Shown: positions 34,193 to 47,166 of the stretch, piece after piece
How positions within the stretch are numbered: position 1 is the stretch's first letter
Layout of the letters: every line of letters starts with the position of its first letter
Source of the DNA: Cunninghamia lanceolata
Taxonomy: Eukaryota > Streptophyta > Pinopsida > Cupressales > Cupressaceae
Assembly: GCA_027924645.1 (NCBI GenBank)
Contig: BSBN01000293.1
Coordinates: 10,192,501-10,256,500 of the forward strand
Direction of reading: 5' to 3'
DNA length: 64,000 nucleotides
Made by a program: the position numbers and the translations under genes
The notes under the pieces: generated by a model
The model's input: the letters and a program-made list of their open reading frames with translations, nothing else
Told to the model about the DNA's origin: nothing
Databases searched by the model: none

Positions 34193-37100
34193 ATGGGATC
34201 AAATCAACGTCAAAAAAAATAAAGGAGGGTAATGACACCTCAAGAAATTGAAGCAAATAGAGAAAAGGAAGCAAAAAGGTAAAGAGATAAAAGAGCAAGG
34301 ATTCAAGAGATGAAAAATATTGAAGCATCTAGTTCCATGATTATTGAAGAGAAAGACATTCAAGAGACTACAAATGATGGGATGAATGTAGATGATGCAA
34401 ATATGGAAATGGTGAATTTGGAAGAAAATCTAACTATAGAAACAAATGCATGTATGTCTTCAAACCCAACTTTCGAAGATATGGAAAATGTGACTATACA
34501 AGCAAATCCAGGTATGTCTTCAGAGCCAGCTTTCAATGATATAGAAAACACGACTATAGAAACAAATCTAGGTGTGTCTTCAGAGCCAACTTTCAATGAT
34601 ATAGAAAACACAACTATAGAAACAAATCTAGGTGTGTCTTCGGAGCCAACTGTCAATGATATGGAAAACACAACTATAGAAACAAATCTAGGTATATATT
34701 CAAACCCACCTATTGATGATATGAATGAGAATGATATCCCTTATAGGAGTGAAAATGAAAAAGATTTTATTTCAGATTCAAAGAAATGTCTTAGATAATC
34801 TTCTTGGTAAGATTTCTTGGAGGCAAATGAGAACTCATGCAAATAGATTATATAAAATATTTTTTTATAAAAAAAGTCTTGGATTTCAATGTCAACTTAT
34901 AATGCAATTGATGAAGATGTGCAAATTGTGAAAATTAATGAAAAAGTTAGGCATCTTTGTAAAACCTAAAAAGAAGATGAATAAATCAAACAAGTTTTAT
35001 CTAGTGTTGCTAATGCTATTAATTCTATTGATAAAAAGAGTCAATCTAAAAATAGCAATATAGTATGAAGAGCTATAACAATTGCTTTAGTCAATAAATC
35101 ATCTTCTAATAAAAGAATGATAAGTAAGACAAGTGAAATTCTAAATATAAATCCTAAAACTTTGAGAAGAGCAGTAAAGAGAAGAGAATATATTGAAAAA
35201 GATCTAATTAACCAATGTTGGAGTTTTAGTGGTAGACTCCAAAGGTATGACATGAAATTAAATAGTGAAATCAATTCTTTAATTGAAAAATATTGGCATG
35301 ATAATAAAAGGGTATCATCTAATGTCAAAGATGTTTTAAAATTAAGAGTGGGGTCTAAAATTTGTGATCCTCATCCAAAACATCTATTAGACATGACTCA
35401 AACTGAATTATATAAAAAATTCTTTGATGATTTAGTGTTAGTACCATTTAATATTACCATAAGCCAAAGATCTTTCAAGAAATGTAAACCTTGGTATGTC
35501 AAAATTAATAAACAGTGAATCTCTTGTTGTTGTAAAACTCATGTGCAATTTTATTATTATTATGATGTTTTTCGATATATACGTTCTACATTGCATACTA
35601 ATAAAATTATGCAGGAATGTGGTATTAATATGCCACCTCAAACAATTAAGGAATTTGTAGCAAATTTGTTTTGTGAAACATTTACTAGATACTTATTTTA
35701 TTCAAAAGCATGTATTTCTGGACAATGCAATAGATGTGGCAACTTTTCATTGTTAGGAGAATATATGCATGAAAATATTTCACATGAATTTAGACAACAA
35801 TTAGTGGATGTGAAAAGATTCAAGAATGTTGAATATTCTTTAAAGGATGGAAAAATTGGAAAGTGTTGTGAGTTAGGCACTGAAAAAATTCGTGTGCATG
35901 CATTCATCAAAGATTTTAAGGATAATATTGTATCCAAATATGTCAAACACTCCCAATATGCTCAATGGCTTGATGGACAATTTCGTTCATGTAAAAACAC
36001 ATTTCCAATTGGAACTATCCTATCAGTGGTTATTTTTGTAGAAAACTATACTCTTGCTCCACAAGAGAAAATTCAATCTCAGTATTATAATTTAGTGCAA
36101 GTGGCCATATTTGTTCATATTTTATACAGACATGCAGATAATAGTATAGAAGATAATAGAAAAATTTTGAGGGAGTATCATTTCTATTTAAGTGATAACC
36201 GGTTACACTCTTCAAAGTTTGTGCAATATTGTTTCACAAATTTTTATGAAAGTTTAAAAGAAAGAGGAGTTTAGATGGCACAACATTTCATATGGTCAGA
36301 TAATTATACAAGGCAATTCAAAAATTCAAGAATATTTTATTAGCTATGTAGGGCTTACAAAGAAAACAATATCCAACATATGTGGAGTGTTTTTAAGCTG
36401 GACATAGTAAAGGAGAACATGATGGAGCTGGAGCATGTGTGAAAAGAGCTCTTGTTAGAGAGCAACTAAAATTTGGGGATTCAGTGAAATTTAGAGATGC
36501 ATGTGCAATTGTGGATTGGTGTAATGAAAAATTATCTATGGGATCAAGTGAGAACTCTACAATTTGATGATTCTTTTGGTTAGTTGAAGAGGACAATATT
36601 CCTACTTAACTTGATTGTGAGAAAATAACTAGATCAACAAAATTGCATTCATTTAAGAGTTCAAATGCAAGCACATGAACTATATGGACTAGGGAGCTTG
36701 CATGTTTTTGTCAATTTTATATTATAGGTGATTGGGGAGCATGTGAAAATACAGAATAGGTTGAAGAATAGAAACAAAGATCCTTGACACCCACAGAAAT
36801 ACAAGATCAACTTAAATAACAATTGAAGATAATAATCAAATGTTTGCATCAGATGACTATGATCATGTTTCAGACCTTGTAAAAGAAGGTACTTTTATTT
36901 TCTATAATTTTTTATTGTCATTTTTTTGTACATCTATATATAATTAATTATATATGTATGCATGCATAAATTTATGTGATTTAGATACATGTCAAAATTT
37001 ATTGAATTACATAATTTTTTTTATAGGACATGTGTATGCTGTTGTTGCACCTGAGGGAAATGAAGAGGAAACTGAGTATTGGTTGGCTCGATGTGTTGAG

Positions 37101-37411
37101 ACAAAACAAAAGTTGTTACATCCTAGAGTAGATGATGATAACATGGAGTATCCAACAGGTTCTGTGGTTGTTGTTGGCACTTGGCTATGAAAATATCTAA
37201 TAAGAAAGATTGGTTTACCTGCATTTGAAGATTATGAAACACATAAGAAGATCATACACTACTTACATTTGGTTGTGGCAACAAATATAAAACTAGTCAG
37301 ATATCAAGGTAAACCTACTAATAAATAGTTATGGACACTTTCGATGGAAGAACATGAGTCAATTATAGATGTATTACAAAAAATGAGGATTTAGATGTTA
37401 CAATGGAATAA
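34193..37411 (+). pseudogene. DDE transposase-like gene (copy 2)
   Basis: First ATG at 34193 in frame with 34310-34798. Order: basic N-terminus; five acidic 20-residue repeats; after a decayed stretch, a helical block (LNINPKTLRRAVKRREY, 35117 on); ICDPHPKHLLDMTQTELYKKFF; CCCKTH; Y-DVFRYIRS; a C-x4-C-x2-C block (CISGQCNRC); FVENY (~36040); FYLSDNRLHS; SDN (36295-36303) then RQFKN; GHSKGEHDGAG (~36400-36432); an intron-like gap 36889-37026; and a C-terminal domain with VVAPEGNEEETEYWLARC and YPTGSVVVVGTWL. The SDN and HSKGEHDG blocks suggest the second and third positions of an RNase H-like catalytic triad; the first is expected at FAENY, where the usual preceding Asp is Ile in both copies. 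Stops: 34220, 34280, 35516 (CGA to TGA), 36273, ~36340 and others. Confidence 0.65.
34439..34738 (+). repeat. Five in-frame 60-bp repeats in the transposase N-terminus
   Basis: Each unit encodes 20 residues of the type ETNLGVSSEPTFNDIENTTI, strongly acidic and Ser/Thr-rich. Units 3 and 4 are nearly identical; units 1, 2 and 5 are more diverged. The 60-base period keeps the frame. Confidence 0.95.
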
Positions 37412-37484
37412 ATTTTTAAGTATGTAAACCATACTCTTACATCTCCTAAATCCATCTTCAAACATGTTTCCTATAATGTTATCT

Positions 37485-38369
37485 AGTTACATAAAATGCA
37501 TCAATGTTTTATGTTTTTGGTATATAAATTTTTTCATTCTCATTTCACCTTCTATATTATTCCCCTTGTCTTAAATTCTGTATCAACTCATGTAAATATA
37601 TAGTTAATTTACATGTACATTTGCACATTACTTTTGTAGGTGTACCCTAGACAAGTAGTCAAATTTACATGATTGTCAATAGATGTTTTCACCATACAAG
37701 TATGTGAGGTCAATTTTATAGTCTTCAACTAAAAGTGAACGCAAATTAGGTAACTGTATATACTTACATTATGGCTTTTACATTCAACATGTTATCTAGT
37801 TACATAATGCATCAATGTGTTGTGTTTTTGGTATATAAATTCTTTTATTCTCATTTCACCTTCTATATTATTCCCTTTGTCTTAAATTTTGTATCAACTC
37901 ATGTAAATATATAGTTAATTTACTTGTACATTTGAATATTACTTTTACAGGTGTACCCTAGATAAGTAGTCAAATTTGCATGATTGTCAATAGAAGTTTT
38001 CACCATACAAGTATATGAGGTCAATTTTGTAGTTTTCGACTAAAAGTGAATGCAAATTAGGTGATTGTATATACTTACCTTATGGCTTTCAAATTCAACA
38101 TGTTATCTAGTTACATAATGCATCAATGTGTTATGTTTTTGGTATATAAATTCTTTCATTCTCATTTCACCTTCTATATTATTCCCTTTGTCTTAAATTT
38201 TGTATCGAATCATGTAAATATATAGTTAATTTACTTGTACATTTGAACATTACTTTTGTAGGTGTACCCTAGAAAAGTAGTCAAATTTGTATGATTGTCA
38301 ATAGAAGTTTTCATCATACAAGTATGTGCAGTCAATTTTGTAGTCTTCAACTAAAAGTGAACCCAAATT

Positions 38370-38372
<3 letters not shown>
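37485..38372 (+). repeat. 311-bp tandem array (copy 2)
   Basis: Anchors GGTGTACCCTAG at 37639, 37950 and 38261 (spacing 311 each), directly after the transposase stop. Same unit as at 1665-2535; the diverged fourth unit is near 38720-38890. Confidence 0.85.

Positions 38373-38424
<52 letters not shown>
38372..38424. repeat. (TA)n microsatellite
   Basis: About 26 TA units; copy 1 has only about five at the same place (2539-2550). Confidence 0.95.
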
Positions 38425-38427
<3 letters not shown>

Positions 38428-38449
38428 CTCATCCATCCTCTAAAGACAC

Positions 38450-38716
38450 CTACTTGTACATCCCCTTAATTCATCCTCTTAGCTCCCCTTAAGCCATCCT
38501 CTTACATCCCCTTAAGCTATCAAGTTTTATCTTATACTTTGTAAATTGACTCGTGTACATCTCTCCAAGTAAGCTATCCTCTTTTGTATCGCCTTAAGAC
38601 ATCCTCTTCCTTCTCCCCTTTTAATTAATCCTCTTGTACATCCCCTAAAGTCATCCTCTTATGTATCCCCTTAAGACATCCTCTTAGCTCCCCTTAAGCC
38701 ATCGTCTTGCATCTTC
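38450..38716. repeat. CCCCTTAAG/CATCCTCTTA minisatellite (copy 2)
   Basis: Same irregular 20-30 base units as at 2568-2836, with slightly better conserved CATCCTCTTAG words. Confidence 0.75.
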
Positions 38717-38729
38717 TTTTGTGTTATCT

Positions 38730-41700
38730 AGTTACATATTGTATCAATATTTTGTGTTTTTGGTACATATTCTTTCATTCTCATTTACATTCATTATTTC
38801 TTGCAGGTGTATCCTACAAATAGATTTTTCCATGATTGCCACTACAAGATTTCATCATAATGTAAATGGTAGATCAATTTTGTAGTCTTGTCAAACTAAT
38901 AACATGGACCTATAAGTTAATTGTATAGATCTACTAATATGTTTCATAATGGACCTATTTTTTGTTTTAAGACTCTTTTTATGATCTATGTACTTAATTT
39001 TCATAGATTGAATATTATTTTATGATTGCCACAAATGATATTCATGTAGAGGTTTAATAAGTATATAGTTTATATTTTTCCTATCATTTTTGTACCCACT
39101 TTAGCTATGTTTTGAGATGTGTTGATTTAGTATTTATTTTATATTATTTAAATGCACAAAAGTTTAAAAGACTTGTATAGAACCTATCCATCTACTCACT
39201 CTAAATCTCATTCATTCATGATTTTGTAGTAGTGTCATGATAGTTAGGGAAATAGTCCTAGGATAGTTTACATATTTGAAATGGTTTAATAACACCTCTA
39301 TGAATTGCATAGTCCTCCTTTATATCCTTCAATCATTGTCTTGAACAGTCTAATGCTATCACCAATAAATATGGGACTTTTCTATCATATTACCTAGGTG
39401 TAGTCATAAGTATCACGGTATGGATTGAGTCATTGGTGTTGTAGAGTTATTTACAACTGTTAAGGTAATAATGAGGGTTATCATGCATAGGTAAGGTAGT
39501 AAATAGTCATTATTTCAAACTAAATAACTACCATAAAGGTTACTCATTGTCATAGCAAAGAGAAGATTATTGTCATGCATGAAGATTATTTCCATATCCA
39601 ATCTAGACTGTCATAAATCATTGAGATGTTCTCATAAGAGCAATTCAAATCTAAAAATCAGTCATAATGAGGTTATATCATCTAAAGTCCATTGCAAAAA
39701 TCCATGACAATAATAAAACAAATAGGATAGTCATGAAACAAATAGGACACTCATGAAACAATAAAGTAATCATGTTAGTCAAGAGGTTTTCATAGTTATT
39801 GATGATTTTATATCATTCTAAATGGTCATATGCTAGTTAGATAGACATATTTATGGCAACAAGTGGCCTTCATGAAATTCATAAGATGCTACCAAAACAA
39901 TTATAGGATTGTCCTAATAAAACAAGCGAGGACTATAAAATGCATAAGTGGTCATCCCAACACCTATATGATTGTCATAACAATCCCTAATAGCCACTTG
40001 CCTTCATGACCAATCAAAGATGTTATTAAGAACTTGAAGATAATTGCATCTATTCATAAACACAGGAAGGAGAAGGTGGCATGAGGGTCCAAATGCAAGC
40101 AAATTGTTTCTTGTTCAAAAAAGATACACATGCTTGTCCAAAATTGCCCTTATTACTATCCTAAAAATAACACCATATATACAGTCATAAAAGCTCAAGA
40201 AACATGAGAAAATCAATTGCATTAAGTAATGGCCCAATCAAGCCTAGGGATAATGCATGAGAGTATATGAGCCTAAGGAATTCCTTGTGCTCAGGAAGAG
40301 GCAAAATATACCCACTCAATAGAACTACTAAGAGAATGGCCAATCAAACCAAGACAAGAATCTACATAGCAAAAGGAATCTCAAAAATTAAATAATTCCC
40401 TAGCACTAGAAACATTCTGAGTAATCATTATAAGGGATTAACGCACCAACATTGTCAACCAATAAGGTATAAAAGAGAAGATCTCAAGAGAATGTATAAA
40501 TACAAGAAGAGATCACTTGGAGAAGGCTACTAAAGCTAAACACATGAAACTAGAAGTTCTGGAAAGAGCGGAAAATAGATTGTCAAAAATAGGAAAAATG
40601 AAGGGGCCTTGATAAGGTATATGCTAATGATTGACCTAATAATGTTTAAATCCTATGACATTGTATTGTGTATGAGTGTGTACTATGTGACTCTCATGAG
40701 CCTAGTTAATGTGTTTTGTATGTATGTGTGTATGTATGAATAAATGTGTAAATAAGAATATTTTGGGAACCCCTCAAGACTCAAGGGAAGTCTGTATAAA
40801 ATGTTGAGAAACTAGGAAACATGGACAAGCTTAGAGAATGTGGAAACTATGTGATGGGACCAAGATCAGAGAATGTGGTAAATGTTTGATGGGGGAAAGC
40901 TTAGAGAATGTGGTAATTGGGAAATGGAAATAATCTCAAAGAATGTGGTAACTACGAGATTGGAGAAAGCTTATAGTATGTGTTGACTGAGTGATGGTGA
41001 TAACTCATCATGTAGTTTAATATTGTGGAAGATGCTCTATTAATTCTCACACAAGTAAATCAATCTCTCATAGGTGTTCATCAGCACCACTCTATCGTAA
41101 ACTAGACCTTAGGTGAAAGCAAGCAATTTCCACAAAGTAAATATATTCACACAAAAGACAAAATTATGAGAATCCTTCATTAAGATTTCTAACCTAATTG
41201 TAAGGAATATATCTAGGGTTTAATTATCTTCCCTAAATTTTGGTGAACTTGGCCTAGATCTTACATCTCCAAGGGTTTTGCCTTACAATTTTCCCCTTTT
41301 ATTTGTTATAATATCCAATCTTTAATATCTATAATTGCATTTTCCTAGACATTTTCAGTGTATCATCATAACTTGTTATGGCTTGGACCACATGCCCTAA
41401 TTCTTTTTGAATTTTTCATCCACTCTTGAAAATTCAAAAGGTTCGCTTCTTTCATTTCGGTTCTAAATATGATTTGTTGCCCATGTAACTTAGAACTTGC
41501 TCAATGGCCTTGTTTATTATCTCTTTAAAATATATTGATTTTTTTGTTATTAATTTCCCCTAGCTGTTTAATGTTCATATCAAACCGCTATACATTATCA
41601 TATTCAACATCTTTGGTAGTCTATCTTAGTTAAATCCATAAGCTTAAAAGGAAAAATGTAACACCTGATCATAATTTTTTTTATGCTTATAAGACTAGGT

Positions 41701-43040
41701 TATAGATCTTAATGAGTTTTCTTCAAGTTGTTGAAATCATGTTAAGTTATAATTTATCAAGAACTATTTTGTACATTCTGATAGTCATGTGTATACTATC
41801 TATTCAAAAATTTGAAAAAATTATCTACACATTAGATATTCACATATACTAGTTCACTATTTTAAACACATTAAACATAGTTTTTCATTTTAAATTAAAA
41901 AATTTAGTAGAGAGAAATCTTCTAACATGTCTCAATTAAATAATTTATAATCTAGAAGTGAACAATGAAGCATATTTAACATATTATCTAACATACTAAA
42001 ATGTTTAAGCATATAGTCAATAATATATACATGTAGATCTATCTAGATAAGTCCATGAAATACTATAAAATATAGGTAGGACCTATGAAATGTGTACTAA
42101 AACATCTACTCATAGTCAACATATAAATAAATACAAATCATAGTTCATGAAATACTGAAATATATCTAGAAGTCCATGTAATAGCAAATTCGACATATAT
42201 AGTCAAAGTCCTGGTGGCATATATAAAAAATAATGCACATCATACAATTTAGAGTATGAAATAAATATCTATGTCAGGTATGATCATCACTCAATTTCAA
42301 ATGTAAAAGAGGCATCTTTCTTCCTCATGAAATAGATGGATCTACCTCATGATGTACACAAGAGAAAGAAACTTGCAATCAGATTTTAAAAAATTTAAAA
42401 TGACACATACATGTGCTTCTGAAATGTAAATTTCATTTTGAATTTCATTTGATTGAAGATTTAATTTAATTTATAAAATACTCATATTAAATATTTAAAT
42501 CTAGACTAATGTATGATTAAATTACCATATGATGTTGGTCATCTCCTCCCATATTCTATTGCCCAAGTGGTCGTAAAGCATTAGGTGCTAATTCCTGGAT
42601 ATTCAAATTTAAAACACTCAAGAATTAGGTTACGATCCAAATTTAATTTAATTTATAAAAAATATGAAATTAAATATTTAAATGTAGGCTTTAAAGTGTG
42701 AATTTAAATTGTCGTGCAATCATGCTCATCTACTCCTACATTTTGTTGTCTAGGTGGTATAGTTGTTTCATCTTCTTGACCAAAAGTTTGACCTGCTAAT
42801 TCCTAGAATTTCAAATAAAGCATGTTTGAAGTAAGTTAGAATTTATTTAGCATATAAAGACCTAGAAATTGCACATAGAAAATTTAGTAAAGTTTAGGAC
42901 CTCAAAATATGTGGATGGCTCATGAAATTATCCCTGATTAGCAACCTGACAAATGGTCGTACTCCTATCATCCTGCATTTACATATATGGGTGCATATAT
43001 AAATTTATATAAACTCAAAAAGGAAACTTAGTACAAATTT
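38730..43040. other. Long non-coding interior of the TIR transposon (copy 2)
   Basis: Counterpart of 2850-7260. No gene recognised. It holds the GAATGTGG tandem repeat at 40806-40990. Relative to copy 1 it lacks ~100 bases at 40197 (AAAGCTCAAG joins directly to sequence found after 4415 in copy 1). Confidence 0.5.
40806..40990. repeat. Short tandem repeat with GAGAATGTGG core (copy 2)
   Basis: Same ~35-40 base units as at 5036-5225. Confidence 0.6.
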
Positions 43041-43064
43041 AGTACAATTTTTTAAAACACACAC

Positions 43065-44564
43065 CAGGGAATACTCAGGCATAACAACTGACGATGGAGG
43101 ATTGGTGCAAGAAACACCTAAGCCACGTAGTCGGTCAGACATGGGAACCGCCATGTGACCTAAGCCTTGCTACAACAATAGTGTTTCACATACATGTACA
43201 TATAGTTAATTATTTATTTATACACTTGTTAATTTAAAATATAATATAGATAAGTTTCAAGAAGAAAATTTAAACTAGAATTAGATACATATGGTTTTAG
43301 GGTTAAGATATATTGGTTTACCCTACAAGGTGTGCCAATCTCTACAGTTGTCAATGCAAAACTTAATGTATCAAATCGTTATGCGGCCCTAGAGTGACTT
43401 GAGATCTGTACAACAAATAGTTCACAATTTATATATTAATTCATTGAATTATTTATATAAATTTTGATACCTTCAAATTATGCACTTGAATTATTTAATA
43501 AAATGTGGTCAATGTACCTGTGTAGGATTATCATCCAAATATAGTAGATCCAAGTATGACTCCACTTCTGTTGTAGCTGCATCTGATGTGGATGTAGGAG
43601 CTAGACCATAACATAATTGATTTCAATTTGTACAAAAATGTGCCCTTGACATGTCTGAGGCTCTATGATGAGATGCATCGACTCCTCCATGATGCTCTCC
43701 ACCACTGAATTCATCTGCCATGTGGGCAGCTTATTCAGTGAGATTTCCTGAGAGTCTACTCAATGCTCCTAATGTTGACAACACTACCTGGTGTTGAATA
43801 GGTGCAAGAATCGTGGGCAAAACAGGAGCAACCATAGGAGCAGAAGAAACAAGTCAATTGGGATCAACTCGTGGCCCTAGCCTGTGTTGTGGAATGCCAC
43901 CACCAACACCCTGGAATTCTCTCATATCAAAATAATTAGGTTTTTGACCCAACTGAAACTCCACCCATAATTTTCTCAAAAAATATAGTGGTACCTCATA
44001 GTTAGCATGTGGTGGATGATCAAACACCATCCACCACTGATCCAAAAAATGTCTCGAAATCGCCTCATGCCTACACCACTTAATTGATATTCCTTTTTTT
44101 TATTGCAGGTATAGATTGATTAGTTTTCGGGTGACAAAAAAATGGGGCTAATGTTTGTTTTGTCATGTGAAGATCATGGATGTCTTTATATGAAAGACCA
44201 TCTACATAGAATTGCCTCCTCTCCTCTTGCCAAAGGTGAAATCTATTTAGGTCTGCATCAATAGACCTAACAGAATCAATAATGGTTTGCATCGAAGATG
44301 CAAACCGAACCACATGAGGAGGCATCAAGTGAGGTTGATTATTAATCAAATTAACGTTTTCCTCAATTGCATTAATATTTTCATTAATGCTTTGCCACAA
44401 TTGAGCCTCATCAAGTGGAGGGGTTGGGGGTTTTGAGGTGGAAGGGATGGGGGGTTTTGAGGTGGATCACGAGGTGGGGGGTTTCCATAAATAATGTCAT
44501 CTATTAAAAATTCATCTATTGTATGGTCATCAATTAGATGTCTCTTGCAAATTTCCAAATACAT
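43065..44564 (-). pseudogene. Proline-rich companion gene of the TIR transposon (copy 2)
   Basis: The better preserved copy in its middle part: one frame covers LWQSINENINAIEENVN, PHVVRFASSMQTIIDSVR, HLWQEERRQFYVDGLSY and FFCHPKTNQSIP (44400-44080), then IKWCRHE and WWMVFDHPPHANYEVPLYF, FQLGQKPNYFDMREF and GGGIPQHRLGPR (44045-43854). The proline/glutamine tract is at 44410-44500 and suffers a frameshift in a G/C run near 44425. A shift lies near 44080, and stops interrupt the QVVLSTLGALSRLS and CTN-N block (TAA and TGA near 43735 and 43620). The last putative exon 43065-43170 encodes VPMSDRLRGLGVSC-like sequence. It has homologues in the other copy and at 61-63 kb. No known domain; the conserved W, H and C residues suggest a folded DNA- or protein-binding module (inference). 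Confidence 0.62.
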
Positions 44565-45289
44565 TCATATGAAAAACTTACAAATGTATAATTTCAAAAA
44601 TATATACATATTGAAAACTTACAAACAAATATCTATAAATTTAAACTTAATCTAATACATCTATAAATGTAAGTTTAAAATATCCATGAATTTAGAGAGC
44701 AAGTAATACTTGAAAATTACATGCACAAGTACAACTAGTCAAGAAAAATATGGACCTGATTGTTGATCTCTAGTAAGTTATATACATTTTTACTATTTAT
44801 TAGATCATTATGATTATTAATTTAGATAATAGGTGATTATTTTAATATTAATGTATTTTTATGTCGAAACCCCTACAACTTTTGAAAATTAATAAGCTCA
44901 AACGATTGGGTTGTTGAAACTTTACATTTCATCATGGACACAATTTAATGTATTATATTTTCTACCAATGGGACTTGATTTGACAAGGACATTAAATATA
45001 TAGGGATTTATGGATTTTGATTAGATAGTAGATATGTACCCAATAGGATTTCTACATCTCTCCTATTATTTATTCATACAAATTTACAAATGTTGTTTTC
45101 TATGTAATTACTCTTCTAAAATTTGTGTAGATTAGAACTTTAACCCTCTTCTTTTAAGATCCAGTAGGAATATTTTGATTTTTTTTTCATTTGTTTCATC
45201 AAGGCCTAGCTATCTTATTACATCTATGGGAGAATTAAGGACTAATTCATATTAATATTTGTTTGAGTGGGAGTTTTGTTGCAATGAAC

Positions 45290-46420
45290 TATTTTTAGGA
45301 GATACAGATGATAAGTGCTTTTAGAATAGAGTTGGAGAGGTTTAATGGAACTAGCTTTGACCTTTGGAATCTTAAGATGGGGATTTACTTGATAGAGATC
45401 TATGGGTTGTAGTTGTTCAGACCAAAAACATTTTAGCACAAAAAGATGAAAACTAGTAAGTTGATGAAAGAAAGACAAGGAGCCTCATTCATCTTTGCCT
45501 CGAAAATTGAAAGTTTATAAATATTTTAGGACAAACAAATTGCAAGAAGCCTAAGTAGGTTAAGTTAGGGAATTTGTATTACACAAATTCCTTTGTCAAC
45601 AAGATTTTCATACAAAATAATATTTGTTATTTAAATATATGGGTGATGGTGATTTAGTAGCAAAGCACCTAAATTAGTTCAACAACTTAGCTAGTTGGAA
45701 TTTGTAGGTGTGAAAATGGATGAGGAGGATCAATGCATAAATTTATTGTATTCTTTCCCTAATAGTTGGAGTAATCTCATGATGGTGAATAGTAACAATG
45801 TCTCAAAGTTGAAGCTTGATGATGTGGTGAGTTTGTCACTTTCTAAGGAGATGCAGTAGCAAAAATTAAATTCCATCAACGATCTTTTGTCTATGAGAAC
45901 TCATCCTAAGGATATAGAGAGGGACATGAAAAAATACAAGCATGCTAGAAGTCTATGGGGTGGTCTTGGTATCATTGAAAATTGAATGTCAAATGTTGGA
46001 AGTAAGGAAATATTAGGAGCATCTAGAGACTACAACTTGGAGAAGAAGGCAAGGAAACATAAATAGATGATGATATAGACTCAAGGGCCTCCAATGATGA
46101 TGTTCATGATACATTTTTTGTACATCCTTTTAAGCATGCACACAAGGGTGCATGGCTTATTGATTATAGAGCCTTTTCTCATGACTCCTAATTAGGAGTC
46201 ATTCTTGGTTTATGAGAGCTTTGATTGTGGACATGTGTGTATTTAGGATTTAGTAGGTAATGTATATGTTTCTAACCTAGTTGGTGGCATAGGAGTTGGT
46301 TATGAAAAAGATAGGCACATCATGCATTTGTAAAGAACCCTACATGTTTAGCATGCAAACTAAGCACATTGATCTATGTCATAAGTTATTGTCTGTGACA
46401 TAATGGAGGATAGTTCATGG
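45290..46420 (+). pseudogene. Degenerate Ty1/copia gag-protease fragment (copy 2)
   Basis: Counterpart of 9515-10540, with LERFNGTSFDLWNLKM-like sequence near 45330-45380, LKLDDVVSLSLSKEM near 45810-45855 and a decayed W-IDYRAFSHDS protease site near 46150-46190. It has ~63 bases (45490-45552) that copy 1 lost; these read as a natural continuation of gag. Stops throughout. Confidence 0.6.
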
Positions 46421-46548
46421 TTATGCAGTTGAGAAGGCGGATGCCTATATGAATTTGGTGTAACTTAATTTTCAAATAAACTAAACTTAAGTATATAAAT
46501 TAACAATTTTAGAGATATGATAGACATCATATTGCCATAGTCCATAAT

Positions 46549-46652
46549 AAATGTCAACCCAAGCTTCAAGATTTAACTGTGTGTGAGTTTTTTCCTCAAC
46601 ATTTTAGATCATACTGACACATAGTTAAATCTTGAAGCTTGGTTCTACATTT
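46549..46652. repeat. Long hairpin (copy 2)
   Basis: Arms ACCCAAGCTTCAAGATTTAA and its inverse near 46625-46645; several more mismatches than copy 1. Confidence 0.8.
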
Positions 46653-46669
46653 TAGACATACTTTTGTTA

Positions 46670-46870
46670 ATAGTTTTAGGGTTTATAGTTTAATTTTAGG
46701 GTTTATAAAGATTATATTTTTAGGTTTTATAGTTTAACTTTAGGGTTTATCAACTTCATAGTTTTAGGTTTTATAGTTTCAAGTTATAGTTTCACTTGTT
46801 TAGTTTTGAGGTTTATAATTTGGTTTTTTAGAGTTTGCAATACAACATGGTTTTAAGGTTTATCAAAACA
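46670..46870 (+). repeat. Telomere-like TTTAGGG tract (copy 2)
   Basis: Degenerate TTTTAGGGTTTATAG words, several mutated to TTTTAGGTTTTATAG. Confidence 0.55.
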
Positions 46871-47166
46871 TACAATCAAAAAAAAAACATAAAACTCTAA
46901 TTTTACTAAAACCCTAATTTTCATTTTAATCCTACAATCACAAAAAAAAATAAAAAATAAGTTAAAAACTAGCAAACAACCAACCTGAAGGAGCTCAATA
47001 GTCACAAGGTGGCAAGAGGAGGTGACAGGGCAAAAAAAACCTCTAGATTTGTGCTAGCAGGGGCTTCAACAATGCGTACCCATTTTTACTCTGTCGCTGT
47101 CATTGGCACTGGCATTGGAGGGAAATGAGCTCGTAGGCCTTTTCTTTTTAAATATATATACTTTCA

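Noticed and set aside
34360..34671. 103-codon minus-strand frame over the transposase repeats
   Set aside because: Antisense shadow of the 60-bp in-frame repeats of the plus-strand gene.
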